Shown here piece by piece: positions 46,111 to 56,802 of a stretch of 64,000 nt of DNA. Each line of letters opens with the position of its first letter. The stretch's first letter is position 1. Made by a program: the position numbers and the translations under genes. The notes below the pieces were generated by a model, which worked only from the letters and a program-made list of their open reading frames with translations, did no database searches and was not told the DNA's origin. Source of the DNA: Candidula unifasciata (taxonomy: Eukaryota; Mollusca; Gastropoda; Stylommatophora; Geomitridae); contig CAJHNH020008437.1 of assembly GCA_905116865.2 (NCBI GenBank), forward strand, positions 328,763-392,762, written 5' to 3'.

Positions 46111-47277
46111 ATCAGGCAGGGATTCATATGGACAAGACTTCCTATGCTGGCTGCTTCTCATGCTTGGCTGTACCGAATATATGTATTCGTGTACCATATT
46201 TTGTCCATCACAAGGTGAAATAAGGAATAGGACACAAGAACAGAAAATAATTACATGAGAAATGTGTTGTCTCCGCAAGGTCACTAGCAACACAAGAAAA
46301 TACTGGGTTAAGAATACCAGCATAAGAGAGAGAGAGAGAGAGAGTCGGAATAAGACCATGTCTGGATTATACTGACCGATGAAAAATGAAATAGTTCAGC
46401 CATCTGGTGAGAATGCAGCTAAACCAAACTGCATATGATACCTTTCACAGTTGAACATATTGGAGGAAGGTGAGACAAAAACGGTGGATAAACGATGGAT
46501 AAACGGTGTAGCCATAACCTGCAAAAAGCTGGAAAAAATTCATCACGCAAGCCACACCAGTAGTGAGAGACCAATTCATAAAACTATGACACTGGGTTAC
46601 AACTTCTATCATTGAGATTACAAAAGAAGAAAGAATAAGACAAGATAAAGTGATTTCTCTTTTATCTTTCTCTATACTTCTTTTCAAAACTCTTTACAAA
46701 TGTAAAGGGAAACTAGCTTTTCCCAAAGCAAAAATATGCAGTGTGAATACTATCAACTCTGTATATCCCACTGATAGTATCTTGTTCAACCCTCAGGATT
46801 GTCTTTTTTTGTTGTTGAGGTTAATATAAGTTGTCAGCATATATGTAGAAGTAATGCAGTGGCCAGATACTGACCTAGTGGTCATGGAGTACCACATCAG
46901 GTCAAATGTTGAAAACTGACCTTAGGCTCCAAAACTGACAGATCAACTTGTGTAGGAGGAAATCTTTTGAGAAGTCAGTGAACAGATTAGCCTGACTGCA
47001 CACTGAAAGAGACCCTTCAAGGCTTTTGCTCTGTCACTGCACATTAAACATTCCAATGTGTGGCCAATCCTTCCTCCAGTACAACATCTAGCGCTACTGA
47101 ATATTGCATTGAGCAGTTATTTCGAATGTCTTGTATCTTGGCATCAAAGATGTCGTAGACCTACTTCCCCACACTTCTTAGCCCGGTTCGCATAAGAAGC
47201 TGATCTTTTACCACCAGCCTTATTCATACAGGATGTGAGTCGTGAACTATCTCCCAGTCCTTAAAAAAGAGAATAGG

Positions 47278-47645
47278 GGCTTTTGAGCTGAAATGCTACA
47301 GAAAGATTCTCAGAATATCTTGGACAAAGAAGAGAAGAAATACCGACATCTTGAAAGATCTGAACATCAAGGAAGACTGATTAAAAAACAGCATCCTGTC
47401 TCGGAAGCTGAAATATTTTGGTCGTATCAAGCGTCACGACGGATTGGAAAAAAATAAAAGCAGAAGGCATGGTACCAGGAAGGAGGGGCAGAGGCCGACC
47501 AACACGAAGATATTACCAGGATATACGTGACTCCTTGAGTGTGAAAGTACATGAGACGGAAGAGCTGGCAAGAGACCGAGTTTATTTCAGGCAGACCGTG
47601 ATGAGAGCGACGTTCTGCAAAGGACCTGCTATATGATGATAATGA
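47278..47645 (+). mobile_element. LINE ORF2 C-terminus, TGA-repeat tail
   Basis: It contains the FELKCYRKILRISWTKKR-type block, KLKYFGRIKRHDGL, RGRGRPTRRYYQDIRDSLSV and RDRVYFRQTVMRATFCKGPA and a stop, then tgatgataatgatg. The longest copy of this family here; still truncated and frameshifted. Confidence 0.82.
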
Positions 47646-47724
47646 TGAGTTCATACACCGTTGACTTTGTCAGCTGTGTCCATATATTAGTTTTTTTTAC
47701 CCCACTGGTATTAGTTAGCATTTT

Positions 47725-47885
47725 TTGACTGTTGTGGTTTTTGTAGGCAAATTTTACATTCAGTAGTTTGCCATTGCCCCTGAACGGTCAGCTCTCAGTA
47801 CCACTGTCAAAACCAACGCAAGACAAATCGTCTGCACCTAGAATCGAGCCCGGCGCTCGCAACGCCTAAGCCACAGACGGCGACA
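47725..47885 (-). mobile_element. SINE-2 copy
   Basis: The reverse complement has gtggcttaggcgttgcgag, gggctcgattctag (box B-like), gttggttttgacagtggtac and gggcaatggcaaactactga. Confidence 0.75.
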
Positions 47886-47999
47886 CCGGTATTAGTTAGT
47901 GCATTACTTGAAAACTGGTCTATTAGTTTATGACCTTTGGCATCGGCATGCCCAGATGTGTAGATCCAGCTGGCAATGGTGAGAGTGACTTGTGAACGC

Positions 48000-48380
48000 T
48001 GTCACCCCATTAGTCGTCATCTGGGGCTTAGGCGTTGTTGATGCCGGATTCGATCCCAACTGCAGGCGACCTTTCACCTTGTGTTGGTTTTGAGTGGTAT
48101 CGAGAGCCGATCGTTCAGCGAGCAATGGCAAACTACTTACAGTTATATTTGCCTAGAAAAAAAAAACAGCAGCAGCAGTATCAACAACAACAACAACAAC
48201 AGCAGCAGCAACAACAACATCAGCAGCAGCATAAACAGCCAACAACAGCAACAACAACAACAGCAACAACAACAACAACAGCAGCAGCAGCAACACACCC
48301 ACACACACGCACAAACACAAATGCAGGGGGTCGGTTCTCATAAGTTCTGTAAAGGATACGAAACTAACTTTACCCATTTA
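48000..48380 (+). mobile_element. SINE-2 (copy B) with expanded CAG/CAA tract
   Basis: Allelic to 38200-38480. The internal CAG/CAA run spans about 48165-48294, against about 30 bp in copy A. Polyglutamine frames across it are incidental. Confidence 0.82.
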
Positions 48381-49214
48381 AAGTACAGACTACCTGTTGC
48401 AATTTGTTTTAAGCAAGTTTGTGGAGTCTGATACGATTACCACATGCGAGACTACTTTCTATGATTCATTATTTCATATATGCGCATCTATTTAGCTCCA
48501 AAAACGTAAGATAGACTGAGAGAGGAATCCTAAAAATAACTTTCATTATGATTACTAGATAACAACTCTTTTGATGCCATGCAGTTCACCAAACAATCAT
48601 TGGTTATCTGAGGTAAAATTTTCAATTTTTACATTTTTATTATCTGAGGTTAAATCTATTATTTTTTACTTTTTCTTTAAATTAAAATCTACTATTTTTT
48701 ACTTTTCCTTCATCTGAAGTAAAATTTAGTAAATTTACATTTTCTTTATCTGAGGTAAAATGTACTATTTTTACTTTTTCTTTATCTGAGGTAAAAAATT
48801 TTTTTATAATTTTACATTTTCTTTATCTGATGTAAAATCTAATATTTTTACTTTTTCTTTATCTGAAGTAAAATTTAGTAATTTTACATTTTCTTTATTT
48901 GAGGTAAAATGTACTGTTTTTACTTTTTTTCTGTATCTGAGGTAAAATCAACTGTTTTTAATTTTTCTTTACCGGAGGTAAAATTTACAATTTTTACCTT
49001 GTCTAACTTTGACAGTTATTATACTGATTTTTTTTCAACGCCAAAGTGCTCTTGCAGCGCACGCCCACAAGAATCAGTTACCGCTATGAAAAGTCCACAA
49101 TGCATACCTCTCAAACGGGAAAGATACGCAGCGGAAGTAGCTGAAGGTGAAGCTAGATTGCGTTAGTGTACTCTGATCAGTACAGTAAAATGAGAGTCAA
49201 CACATCAGACGATG

Positions 49215-49460
49215 GGTGGGATTCATGTGGAAAAGTCTATTACACATCAAAGTGTAGGCTGGGATTCATGTGGAAAAGTCTATTACACATCAAATTGTAG
49301 GCTGGGATTCATGTGGAAAAGTCTATTACCCATCAAAGTGTAGGCTGGGATTCATGTGGAAAAGTCTATTACCCATCAAAGTGTAGGCTGGGATTCATGT
49401 GGAAAAGTCTATAACACATCACAATGATGGAGGGAATTCACATGGAAAAGTCTATTACAT
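49215..49460 (+). repeat. 43-bp minisatellite (copy B, about 6 units)
   Basis: Same unit as 40452-40995 with fewer repeats. Confidence 0.9.
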
Positions 49461-49661
49461 ATCGCACGTTGCAAAGGACTGAAAGTATTAACAAATTCTA
49501 TGTAAATGTAAGCTAAGCTTTTTCTGATCTTGACTCATTCAGACTCAAATGCTGGCTGTTTTAAAGAGGGAACTATTTTTTTATTGCTACTGAAAGTAAT
49601 ATCAATTTTGAAACATCTGACAGTACATTGACTGCTTAAGATACATATAAACATAATTTAC

Positions 49662-49682
49662 CTTCAGTGGGACTTGGAGCAC
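49662..49682 (-). CDS. Copy B of candidate 21-nt microexon
   Basis: Identical to 41191-41211, including both splice sites. Confidence 0.35.
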
Positions 49683-51284
49683 CTGAAATACGAAAGAAAA
49701 AATACCTTTAAATTAAGGTAATAACATTTTAAATTCATGTTTTCTCCCTTCCAGATTTTTTTAAATTTAACTAATTCTGCTATGGAAAATAACAGCCTCT
49801 GTACTGCAGTCGCTAGATACTTGCTTGCTGACTCAATAGTCTGGGATTTGAATCCACATCAATGTAGATTTTTAGAATTGACCTTGACTCGGACCCAGCT
49901 TTAAATAGTTATCAAGACATTACGTGGGAAGTAAAGTGGGTCTGTAAATATATAGGACAAGAAGTGCTTTTTCAATCTGAGTGCTGCAAAAGATCCTATT
50001 ACTGCTACTCTTGCTCAAGTTATTTTCTCTAACAGAAACAAGTTGTCAGTAGTCGCTACAAAATCTATTACAGTAACACGGATGACAGATGATGTATCTA
50101 AATCAAAGGTGCTGGTACTGCGTACTGCTGCGTACCTCCCAAAAAAAGCTCTGCTGTTACTTAAGCAGTACTTAAATTATCATCATCAATCAGGTGCCAT
50201 CTCCACAATAAAGTTTGACAGGAATGGATCTCCAGCACATTCTTATCTCTTGTCTTGGATGTAGGCTCTCTCAGGCAGCTGTTCTCTTGATGTTGTCCTT
50301 CCAACTGTATCGCTGTCTACTTCTTGCAATTGGCCTTTCCCTTTTAATAGCGTAATATGTCATTTAATGTGGCCAAACCATTTCAGTTTCCTCTTTAAAA
50401 AAAAAGTTTTTTGATGAATTCTCTTTTTATTCAGTCTTTCCAGAGCTGTGTATTTCATTCAGCGACAAGCGAACAGAGGTTTTTGAAGATATTTAACCCG
50501 GGGGGGGGGGGGGGCATAGGCCAACCGTGAACAGGTTGCAACTAGTACCACAAAGCAGAGCTGATACTGAGAACTCACCGGGGACCCAAAAATGGTTCGT
50601 CTTGTCAGACACTCCTCTTATCCAGAAAATAATTCCAGCAAGAAAAATTGCCTGGGATAAATAAAATCATCTTCACAAAAGAAATTTGTCACATCTGAGA
50701 TTGCCAAAGAGTTGCAAGTAGGTGATCATCATGGGTCAGAGAACCGAGCTCCAGCGTAGAATGATCATGAGCTGGCAATAATCCACTGACCACTGTTTGG
50801 GCTTCAGCGAGCCGGACTCGTCCTACGAGCCATCAGATAAATAGCTCTGTTTTAAGCGGTGTACAATGTGTTATCACGTCGACTCAACCTTGGCCACTAA
50901 GGAATGAGACAAGAGTGTGGGAATATCCGAAGTGTAGTGATGCCTATTCCTGGTTGATTACTTCATTCAGTTCACTGATCAACTTCTGTGAGATCACCGG
51001 CTAGGCTGCTACCGATAGGTTTGATCACTCGCAAGACGTCAAAACTCTCACCTTGAAAAGTGGACCTACGGGGAAAATTTAGGATATCCTTTTCAATCTT
51101 CAAAGAAGTTATAATTGGGGCACCCACAAAGGCTACACTAGCCTGCTGCCGCTAGCAGTCTTGTGCAGATAAGGAATGTTAGGTACTGACATTTCACTGT
51201 GTCTTGCCAAGTGGATACTGTATAGTGTGTAGGCACATTTCCGTCCTGCCAGACGGAAGAGTTATACTGTCCTATATATTGAAA

Positions 51285-51545
51285 GATCACCCATGGTGTA
51301 GTGTCTAGACGCTCACCTGCGGATCGAAAGGTCGTGGGGTCAGGTCCTGACGAAGCCTAACTTTCTTCCAAAATGACCCTGGCTCCTAGGTCGACCCAGC
51401 CTTGAGGGGTACCAGGTACAGACCTGGGAAGTAAATGCGACCGGCGTGATGTCGACCACATCATCCACCAAGTGCCGATTGGTCTATAAAATATAGGTTT
51501 AACCCTATATGCCCAATACGCCTAAAGGCGTTAAAAAGGGTCCTT
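51285..51545 (+). mobile_element. SINE-1, full length (copy B)
   Basis: Allelic to 42810-43075. Same head and body with scattered substitutions. Confidence 0.85.
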
Positions 51546-51834
51546 CACTTGTTACTTATACATAGGAAGGCTAGAGAATCACATCCCGTAGTTATGGGCA
51601 ACTAGAACCAGGAATTAAGTTCCTTCTCTTCATTGCAGAAACCTGGATGGAATTTTAGACACCATCTGTTGCCCATGTAACAAGATCCCTTAGTCTTGTT
51701 TACTCCGAGGGAAAGATAACAATTCATTAGGAATAAAGCTTGCTACGGAAGCTGCCGGGACAGAAGAGCAGTGTTCTCTCCGCTCGCCTGTCGGAGCTTC
51801 CCCCCTAGGGAAGATCACGCAGGGGGTGTGGGCT

Positions 51835-52060
51835 GGTCCGGGTGACGTCACTTAGGGGTTGTGGGCCGGTCCGGGTGTCGTCAGGGGGTATGGGCCGGTC
51901 CGGGTGGCATCACTTAGTTGGTGTTGGCCGGTCCGGGTGTCGTCACTTAGGGGGTGTGGGCCGGTCCAGATGTCGTCACTTAAGGGATGTGGGCCTGTCC
52001 GGGTATCGTCTATTAGGATGTGTGGGCCGGTCCGGGTGTCGTCACTTAGGGGGAGAGAGG
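51835..52060 (+). repeat. 33-bp GC-rich minisatellite (copy B)
   Basis: Counterpart of 43375-43590. The units differ in sequence and order. Confidence 0.88.
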
Positions 52061-52394
52061 GTGACCAAATGGCAAAGAATAATTGTGTTTAACATAAAAA
52101 CAAGTGTGTGAATGTGTATATGTGTGTGTGTGGGGGGAGGGGGGGGGGATTAAGATGAGACAGGAAACTGTCCACACTGGATGCCACCTGACTCAGCTTT
52201 GTCACTTCTTACCAGCAGCCAATCAAGACTATGGGTTTGATCTGGCTTGTCATAACAGTGAGTTTTCAATTTGCATGTACTCGTACTAGCAGTAAGCCAC
52301 TAGCACAATGGGGGATACAGTATCAGGTTTGGCGTAGCCATCCAATACGGTGTTACCATGGAACCGGTAGAATCGACTCCTATTTACAGTAGCA

Positions 52395-52664
52395 GCTTCT
52401 TTTTCTGCCTTTCTAACCCCCCAGTGGAGCATAGGCCCTCAACAAACTCACTACGTGTCGTTCTATTCTTTGCTATCGCATGCAGCTCTCCACACGTCCT
52501 CCCTATCTTTTAACTTTACTCTCTAGCTTCCTTCTCCATGTGTTTTATGGTCTTCCTTTCTCCCGGTGCAAAGACATCTCAGGTTTTCTCAACATGTGTC
52601 CAATCCAACGCCACCGTCTTTTCTTCACCTATTGGTCCACTGTAACTTGTTTAGTTCTTCCACA
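52395..52664 (-). mobile_element. LINE ORF2 3' end
   Basis: The minus strand shows RRWRWIGHMLRKPEMSLHRER and, at the end, an NR-W-RxFVxGLCxT-like C-terminus with a short TTC run (plus strand) as tail. The same family starts at 43915 in copy A. Confidence 0.7.
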
Positions 52665-52679
52665 TAGCTCTACATTAGT

Positions 52680-52945
52680 TGTAGTGGAATTTGCATGTTT
52701 TCACAAGCTGTTCTTTTCCTCCGTACAAGGTGTTCCACTTGTCTGGTCTCGGAGGGAGTAGCGTTCTTCTCGTCTCACTGAGTTTTGGGCACTCAAAGAG
52801 ATGGTGTTCAACAGTTTCGTAGGGGTAGTTACATAGCTGGCACTCTGGGGAGTGTTGTGGCTGTATTCTGTTTAGGTGTCCATTGAGTGGAGTATGTTGC
52901 GTTCTAAGTCTGAAGATGGTGGCCTGGTCCCTTCTTGTTAGATGG
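52680..52945 (-). mobile_element. LINE ORF2 C-terminal fragment with 15-bp TSD and no tail
   Basis: The minus frame is open across the insert: RRDQATIFRLRTQHTPLNGH, then PECQLCNYPYETVEHHLFEC and LLPPRPDKWNTLYGG. The CxxC...H....C cluster is the zinc-knuckle-like end of I/Jockey-type LINEs. It is flanked by tagctctacattagt at 52665-52679 and 52946-52960. There is no A-rich or microsatellite tail, and the stop codon is completed by the TSD. Confidence 0.75.
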
Positions 52946-53569
52946 TAGCTCTACATTAGTAAAAGGCAAAGGTGAAGCTGAGAGGATTGACTTCATCCCA
53001 CCGGATTCTATTCCATGTGGCTCCGTCTCTCTCCGCAGAAAAGCTAGCTGCCTGCACAGAGCGTCCCACAGAGCACGACTTTCGGAGTTACGGCGACGAT
53101 CCCACGGATCTCCGTAAATATAGCACTCATGAATTGATTTGCGCCGCCGTGAAACGAACCCATGACCTTAATAGCAGGAGGAAAACGGCTTGTCTACGGA
53201 GATCCCGCCGCTCAACATCAGTGAGTCTATGATACCATTTAATTCCCTCTATTCTGCGCAGTCACCGGTCAATGAATGTTTGTAGTTTATTAGTAATAAG
53301 TCATATCGATATAACTGCCATTAGCATGTAATGAAGTACACAAATAATTACTAAAATAATAATAAATAATCTTTTCAACCTGAATACACAAACATTACAG
53401 TCTATTGTTGTTACATTGTACGTGTAACCATGGAAGTCTTAGATTACCCCCGAGATCTATTTGTTCGGGAGAGAAGAGTTAGACGGTTTTATAAAATCAC
53501 TAAATATTCAAACAGTAACAACATTTTAAAAATTTAGATCAAGAGCATGTACTTATGTGTACCTAGAAA

Positions 53570-54150
53570 AAAAGGACCTGGTCTTCGAGATTCCAAGTAG
53601 CTATGAATCTCACTGTGGAGATGGAAAGAAGAAATCAGACTTTCGAATGTAAATGCTACAGACGCATTTTGAGTTCAGTTGAGTTGAGTCTAGAATTGAC
53701 AATCAGGGCATTCCCATGTGTGCTAGATGCAATTTACTAATTAGTTATTTAGAACACAAAACTAATTAACATGTCAGAGACAAAATATACAAATTTGCGG
53801 GACATCAGGAGCCTCTCTTGGCAGTGGTGAAACGTCGCAAGCTAACTTGGTTTGGGCACGTGGTGAGGCATGATTGGACTGCAAAAAACTGTATTTAAAT
53901 GAACATTGGGGGGTAGTCGAAGAAGAGGACGGCAAAGAAGAACTGGAAAGACAGCATCAAGAAATGGACAGGACTAAGTTAACATACACTTATTCATCAA
54001 GTAGAAGACAGAGAAAGATGGCGGGTTTTATATGCTAGTGCTTCCATCAATACACCTCCATGACCCTAATGGGTCAAGGGTTATGTTATGTATGTTATAT
54101 GGGTCAAGGGTTATGTTATGTTATGGGTCAAGGATTGTACTATGTTATGA
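53570..54150 (+). mobile_element. LINE ORF2 C-terminus with GGGTCAAGG repeats
   Basis: Blocks: KRRKLTWFGHVVRHD-like, a basic stretch GRRRGRQRKNWK-like, KKWTGLS, QVEDRERWRVLYASASI, then a gggtcaagggttatgttatg tandem tail (54070-54145). It is frameshifted. 53690-53760 resembles the 3' end of the RNase H LINE and may be inserted in it. Confidence 0.75.
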
Positions 54151-54199
54151 ATATCAGTCATTAAACAGTTTTTTTAAAAGTCCATTAAAAAAATCAAAT

Positions 54200-54460
54200 G
54201 GAAAGGAAAGGACCATTGTCAGGCCAGTGACGTATCAGGCATACATTGGCTCATATTTTTTATTGACCAATGGGTGGTGCGATCAGCATCATGACATCCA
54301 CGTTTACTTCCCAGAATGCTTTCTGGTACCCATTTTAGGCTGAGTTGACCTGGTAGCTATGGTTATCTTTGAAAACAAATATCTTCCTTGATGCCGATTC
54401 GAACCCAAGATCTTTAAGCCAGCAGGTGATGCATCTAGCTGCTACACTCTGAGGCTTCCA
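54200..54460 (-). mobile_element. SINE-1 copy
   Basis: Body tgaccaatgggtggtgcgatcagcatcatgac, tggtacccattttaggctgagttgacctggtag, and a reverse-complemented head near 54430-54455. Confidence 0.75.
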
Positions 54461-54525
54461 TTCCAGTCATATATGAATAAACAGGGAAACACTACAAGCA
54501 CAGAGACGTTAGTTGTGAATCTTAC

Positions 54526-54653
54526 ATTTTGAATTTGCAAATTGTTTTCTGATCTTCTCTAGCTCAGCAGACATCTTCTCCACTTGCTGATGTTCTGTGC
54601 GTTGACACAATGACAAGGTTTTCTCCAGACATTCAATGACCATTGGAAGTGCA
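54526..54653 (-). CDS. Candidate internal exon, coiled-coil-like
   Basis: A 128-nt exon between TTGACAG and GTAAGA encodes ALPMVIECLEKTLSLCQRTE, then HQQVEKMSAELEKIRKQFAN and SK. Leucine/hydrophobic spacing and charged residues look like a helical coiled coil. It enters in phase 2 and leaves in phase 1, which fits the 21-nt exon at 41191 and then the hydrophobic tail at 37824. A tail-anchored coiled-coil protein would result. I do not recognise the family. The polypyrimidine tract is weak. Confidence 0.4.
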
Positions 54654-54802
54654 CTGTCAATAGAGTTTCATTCAATTAAGTTAAATGACATTATGAACAA
54701 GTTTACTAACAGTGACCAATTTTACAAGTTGACCAACAAAAAAAAACTTCACAAGAGAAGTGAAAGGTTTGGTAAGGACAGTGGAAAAAAAAAGTGAAAA
54801 AG

Positions 54803-55275
54803 AGTGAAAGATTTGACAAGTGCAGTGAAAGAGTTGACAAGTACAGTGAAAGAGTTGACAAGTGCAGTGAAAGAGTTGACAAGTGCAGTGAAAGAGTTGA
54901 CAAGTACAGTGAAAGAGTTGACAAGTACAGTGAAAGAGTTGACAAGTGCAGTGAAAGAGTTGACAAGTGCAGTGAAAGAGTTGACAAGTACAGTGAAAGA
55001 GTTGACAAGTGCAGTGAAAGAGTTGACAAGTACAGTGAAAGATTTGACAAGTGCAGTGAAAGAGTTGACAAGTACAGTGAAAGAGTTGAAAAGTGCAGTG
55101 AAAGAGTTGACAAGTACAATGAAAAAGTTGAAAATGTACAGTGAAAGAGTTGACAAGTACAGTGAAAGAGTTGACAAGTACAGTAAAACAGATGACAAGT
55201 ACAGTGAAAGATTTGACAAGTACAGTGAAAGAGTTGACAAGTATAGTAAAAGAGTTGTCAAGCAAAATGAAAGAC
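54803..55275 (+). repeat. 21-bp minisatellite (about 22 units)
   Basis: Unit gacaagtacagtgaaagagt plus t, with two main variants (tac/tgc). Because 21 is divisible by three, several frames on both strands are open, giving ELTSTVK, VDKYSER and FTVLVNS repeats up to 216 codons long. No exon signals frame it. Confidence 0.92.
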
Positions 55276-55329
55276 ATGACAAATTGACCAACAAATTTGA
55301 ACTCTTCGCTTGCTGCTGAAGATGGGGAC

Positions 55330-55840
55330 AAAGCGCTTATTGGGGAGTCCCGAGAGCTGGGATGTCGTTTCTTAATTTAACATTCAACATTCAATTGATC
55401 GAGATTGAAAAAGCTGGTACTTCTTACAGTAAGAGAGTTTACGTGGCGAAATTGTAGGCTTTTTGCCTTGTGATTTGAAGATTGAGAGATCGTCATTTGA
55501 TTTGTGAGTACATGTGTTTTAGAGATCCCATAGGGTCACTGTTAGAGCTATGGGATTAGTGCTTGGTGTGACGCTTACAGTAGAAGAACAGCCATAGTGG
55601 AGAGATACTAGAATCTCTCATTTGGCTTTTAAACATCTTTCATTTCTAATAGCGGACATTCAATAACCTGAAACGAGAAGTAAAGTGTCACAATCAAGTG
55701 TCTTACAAAGCGATTTTGTTCTTTAAACGGGTATCTGATCTCTCTGTTGTTTGGCACTACCACTCTCAGTCGCCTCCTTGCTTCTTTGCCAAGACTTCTA
55801 GCCGTTTCTTTTGTCTCCTTCTAATAGCCACGAGACGAGG
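55330..55840. other. Unique-looking DNA, no gene seen
   Basis: Mixed-composition sequence with no supported exon or repeat family. Confidence 0.4.
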
Positions 55841-55850
55841 GAGGTGGATC

Positions 55851-56087
55851 AGAAGAAGAAGATGTTAAGAAGAAGAAGAAGAAGAAGAAGAAGAGAAGAA
55901 GAAGAAGAAGAAGAAGAAGAAGAAGAGAAGAAGAAGAAGAAGAAGAGAAGAAGAAAGAAGAAGAAGAAGAAGAAGAAGAAGAAGAAGAAAAAGAAAAAGA
56001 AGAAGAAGAAGAAGAAGAAGAAGAAGAAGAAGAAGAAGAAGAAGAAGAAGAAGAAGAAGAAGAAGAAGAAGAAGAAGAAGAAGAAGA
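55851..56087 (+). repeat. (GAA)n tract, about 237 bp
   Basis: Nearly pure purine strand with occasional lost or gained bases. Such tracts can form triplex DNA. Poly-Lys/Glu frames are artefacts. Confidence 0.95.
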
Positions 56088-56229
56088 GGGGGAGGATACG
56101 GAAAAAAAGAAGTGGTAGTAGCAGTTATAGTGGTGGTAGTGAGTAGTAGTAGTTGTTGTTGTAGCAGCATTAGTAGCTGTTTTTACTGTTGTTATAATAG
56201 TAGTAGTAGACGAATAAGATGACGATGAA

Positions 56230-56600
56230 GAAGTAGACTAATTAGTAAAGAAGTAGCAGCAACAACAGTAGACTAAGATTAAGACGAAGAAGAAGTATAC
56301 CAATTAGTGGTAGTAGTAGTAGTAGTAGCAGAAGCAGTAGCAGCAACAACAGTAGACTAAGATTAAGACGAAGAAGAAGTATACCAATTAGTGGTAGTAG
56401 TAGTAGTAGTAGCAGAAGCAGTAGCAGCAACAACAGTAGACTAAGATTAAGACGAAGAAGAAGTATACCAATTAGTGGTAGTAGTAGTAGTAGTAGCAGA
56501 AGCAGTAGCAGCAACAACAGTAGACTAAGATTAAGACGAAGAAGAAGTATACCAATTAGTGGTAGTAGTAGTAGTAGCAGAAGCAGTAGCAGCAACAGCA
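56230..56600 (+). repeat. 84-bp minisatellite (4 units)
   Basis: Unit: agcagcaacaacagtagact, aagattaagacgaagaagaa, gtataccaattagtgg then (tag)n and cagaagcagt. gtatacc recurs at exactly 84-bp spacing from 56295. Confidence 0.92.
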
Positions 56601-56802
56601 GCAGCAGTTATAGTCACAGACAGAACAGTGCGCTTGAGTGCGCCCTAATTGTATGACTTATATAGCACTGCTCCTGTAGGCCAGATTTAATCGACCTGAC
56701 GGGCAAAATCAAGGAAATCTTATAAAAAAAATCCAGCCACATTTTGTTGCGTCTGGTGCGAAAAAAATACCTTTTTTGCATAGCATTGTCTGTTATTATT
56801 AC

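Larger units (their letters stand above)
44001..52459. repeat. Duplicated segment, copy B (starts at the N gap)
   Basis: 44001 corresponds to 37107 and 52459 to 43983. The first 1.4 kb carries many small indels, mostly in homopolymers, relative to copy A; the rest is cleaner. Copy B has an extra LINE piece (44160-44620) and an extra 2.3 kb (45606-47965). Confidence 0.9.

Noticed and set aside
48035..48431. Polyglutamine protein
   Set aside because: The CAG/CAA run lies inside a SINE-2 copy and is almost absent from the other copy of the segment.
52935..53232. Short plus-strand frames after 52935
   Set aside because: No motif or exon signals; the segment may be an unrecognised repeat but is not supported as a gene.
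54681..55331. 216-codon minus frame and other long frames across the 21-bp repeats
   Set aside because: They follow from a 21-bp unit without stops; several frames on both strands are open at once and no splice or start context picks one.
55811..56146. Lysine-rich protein across the GAA tract
   Set aside because: Translation of a microsatellite.
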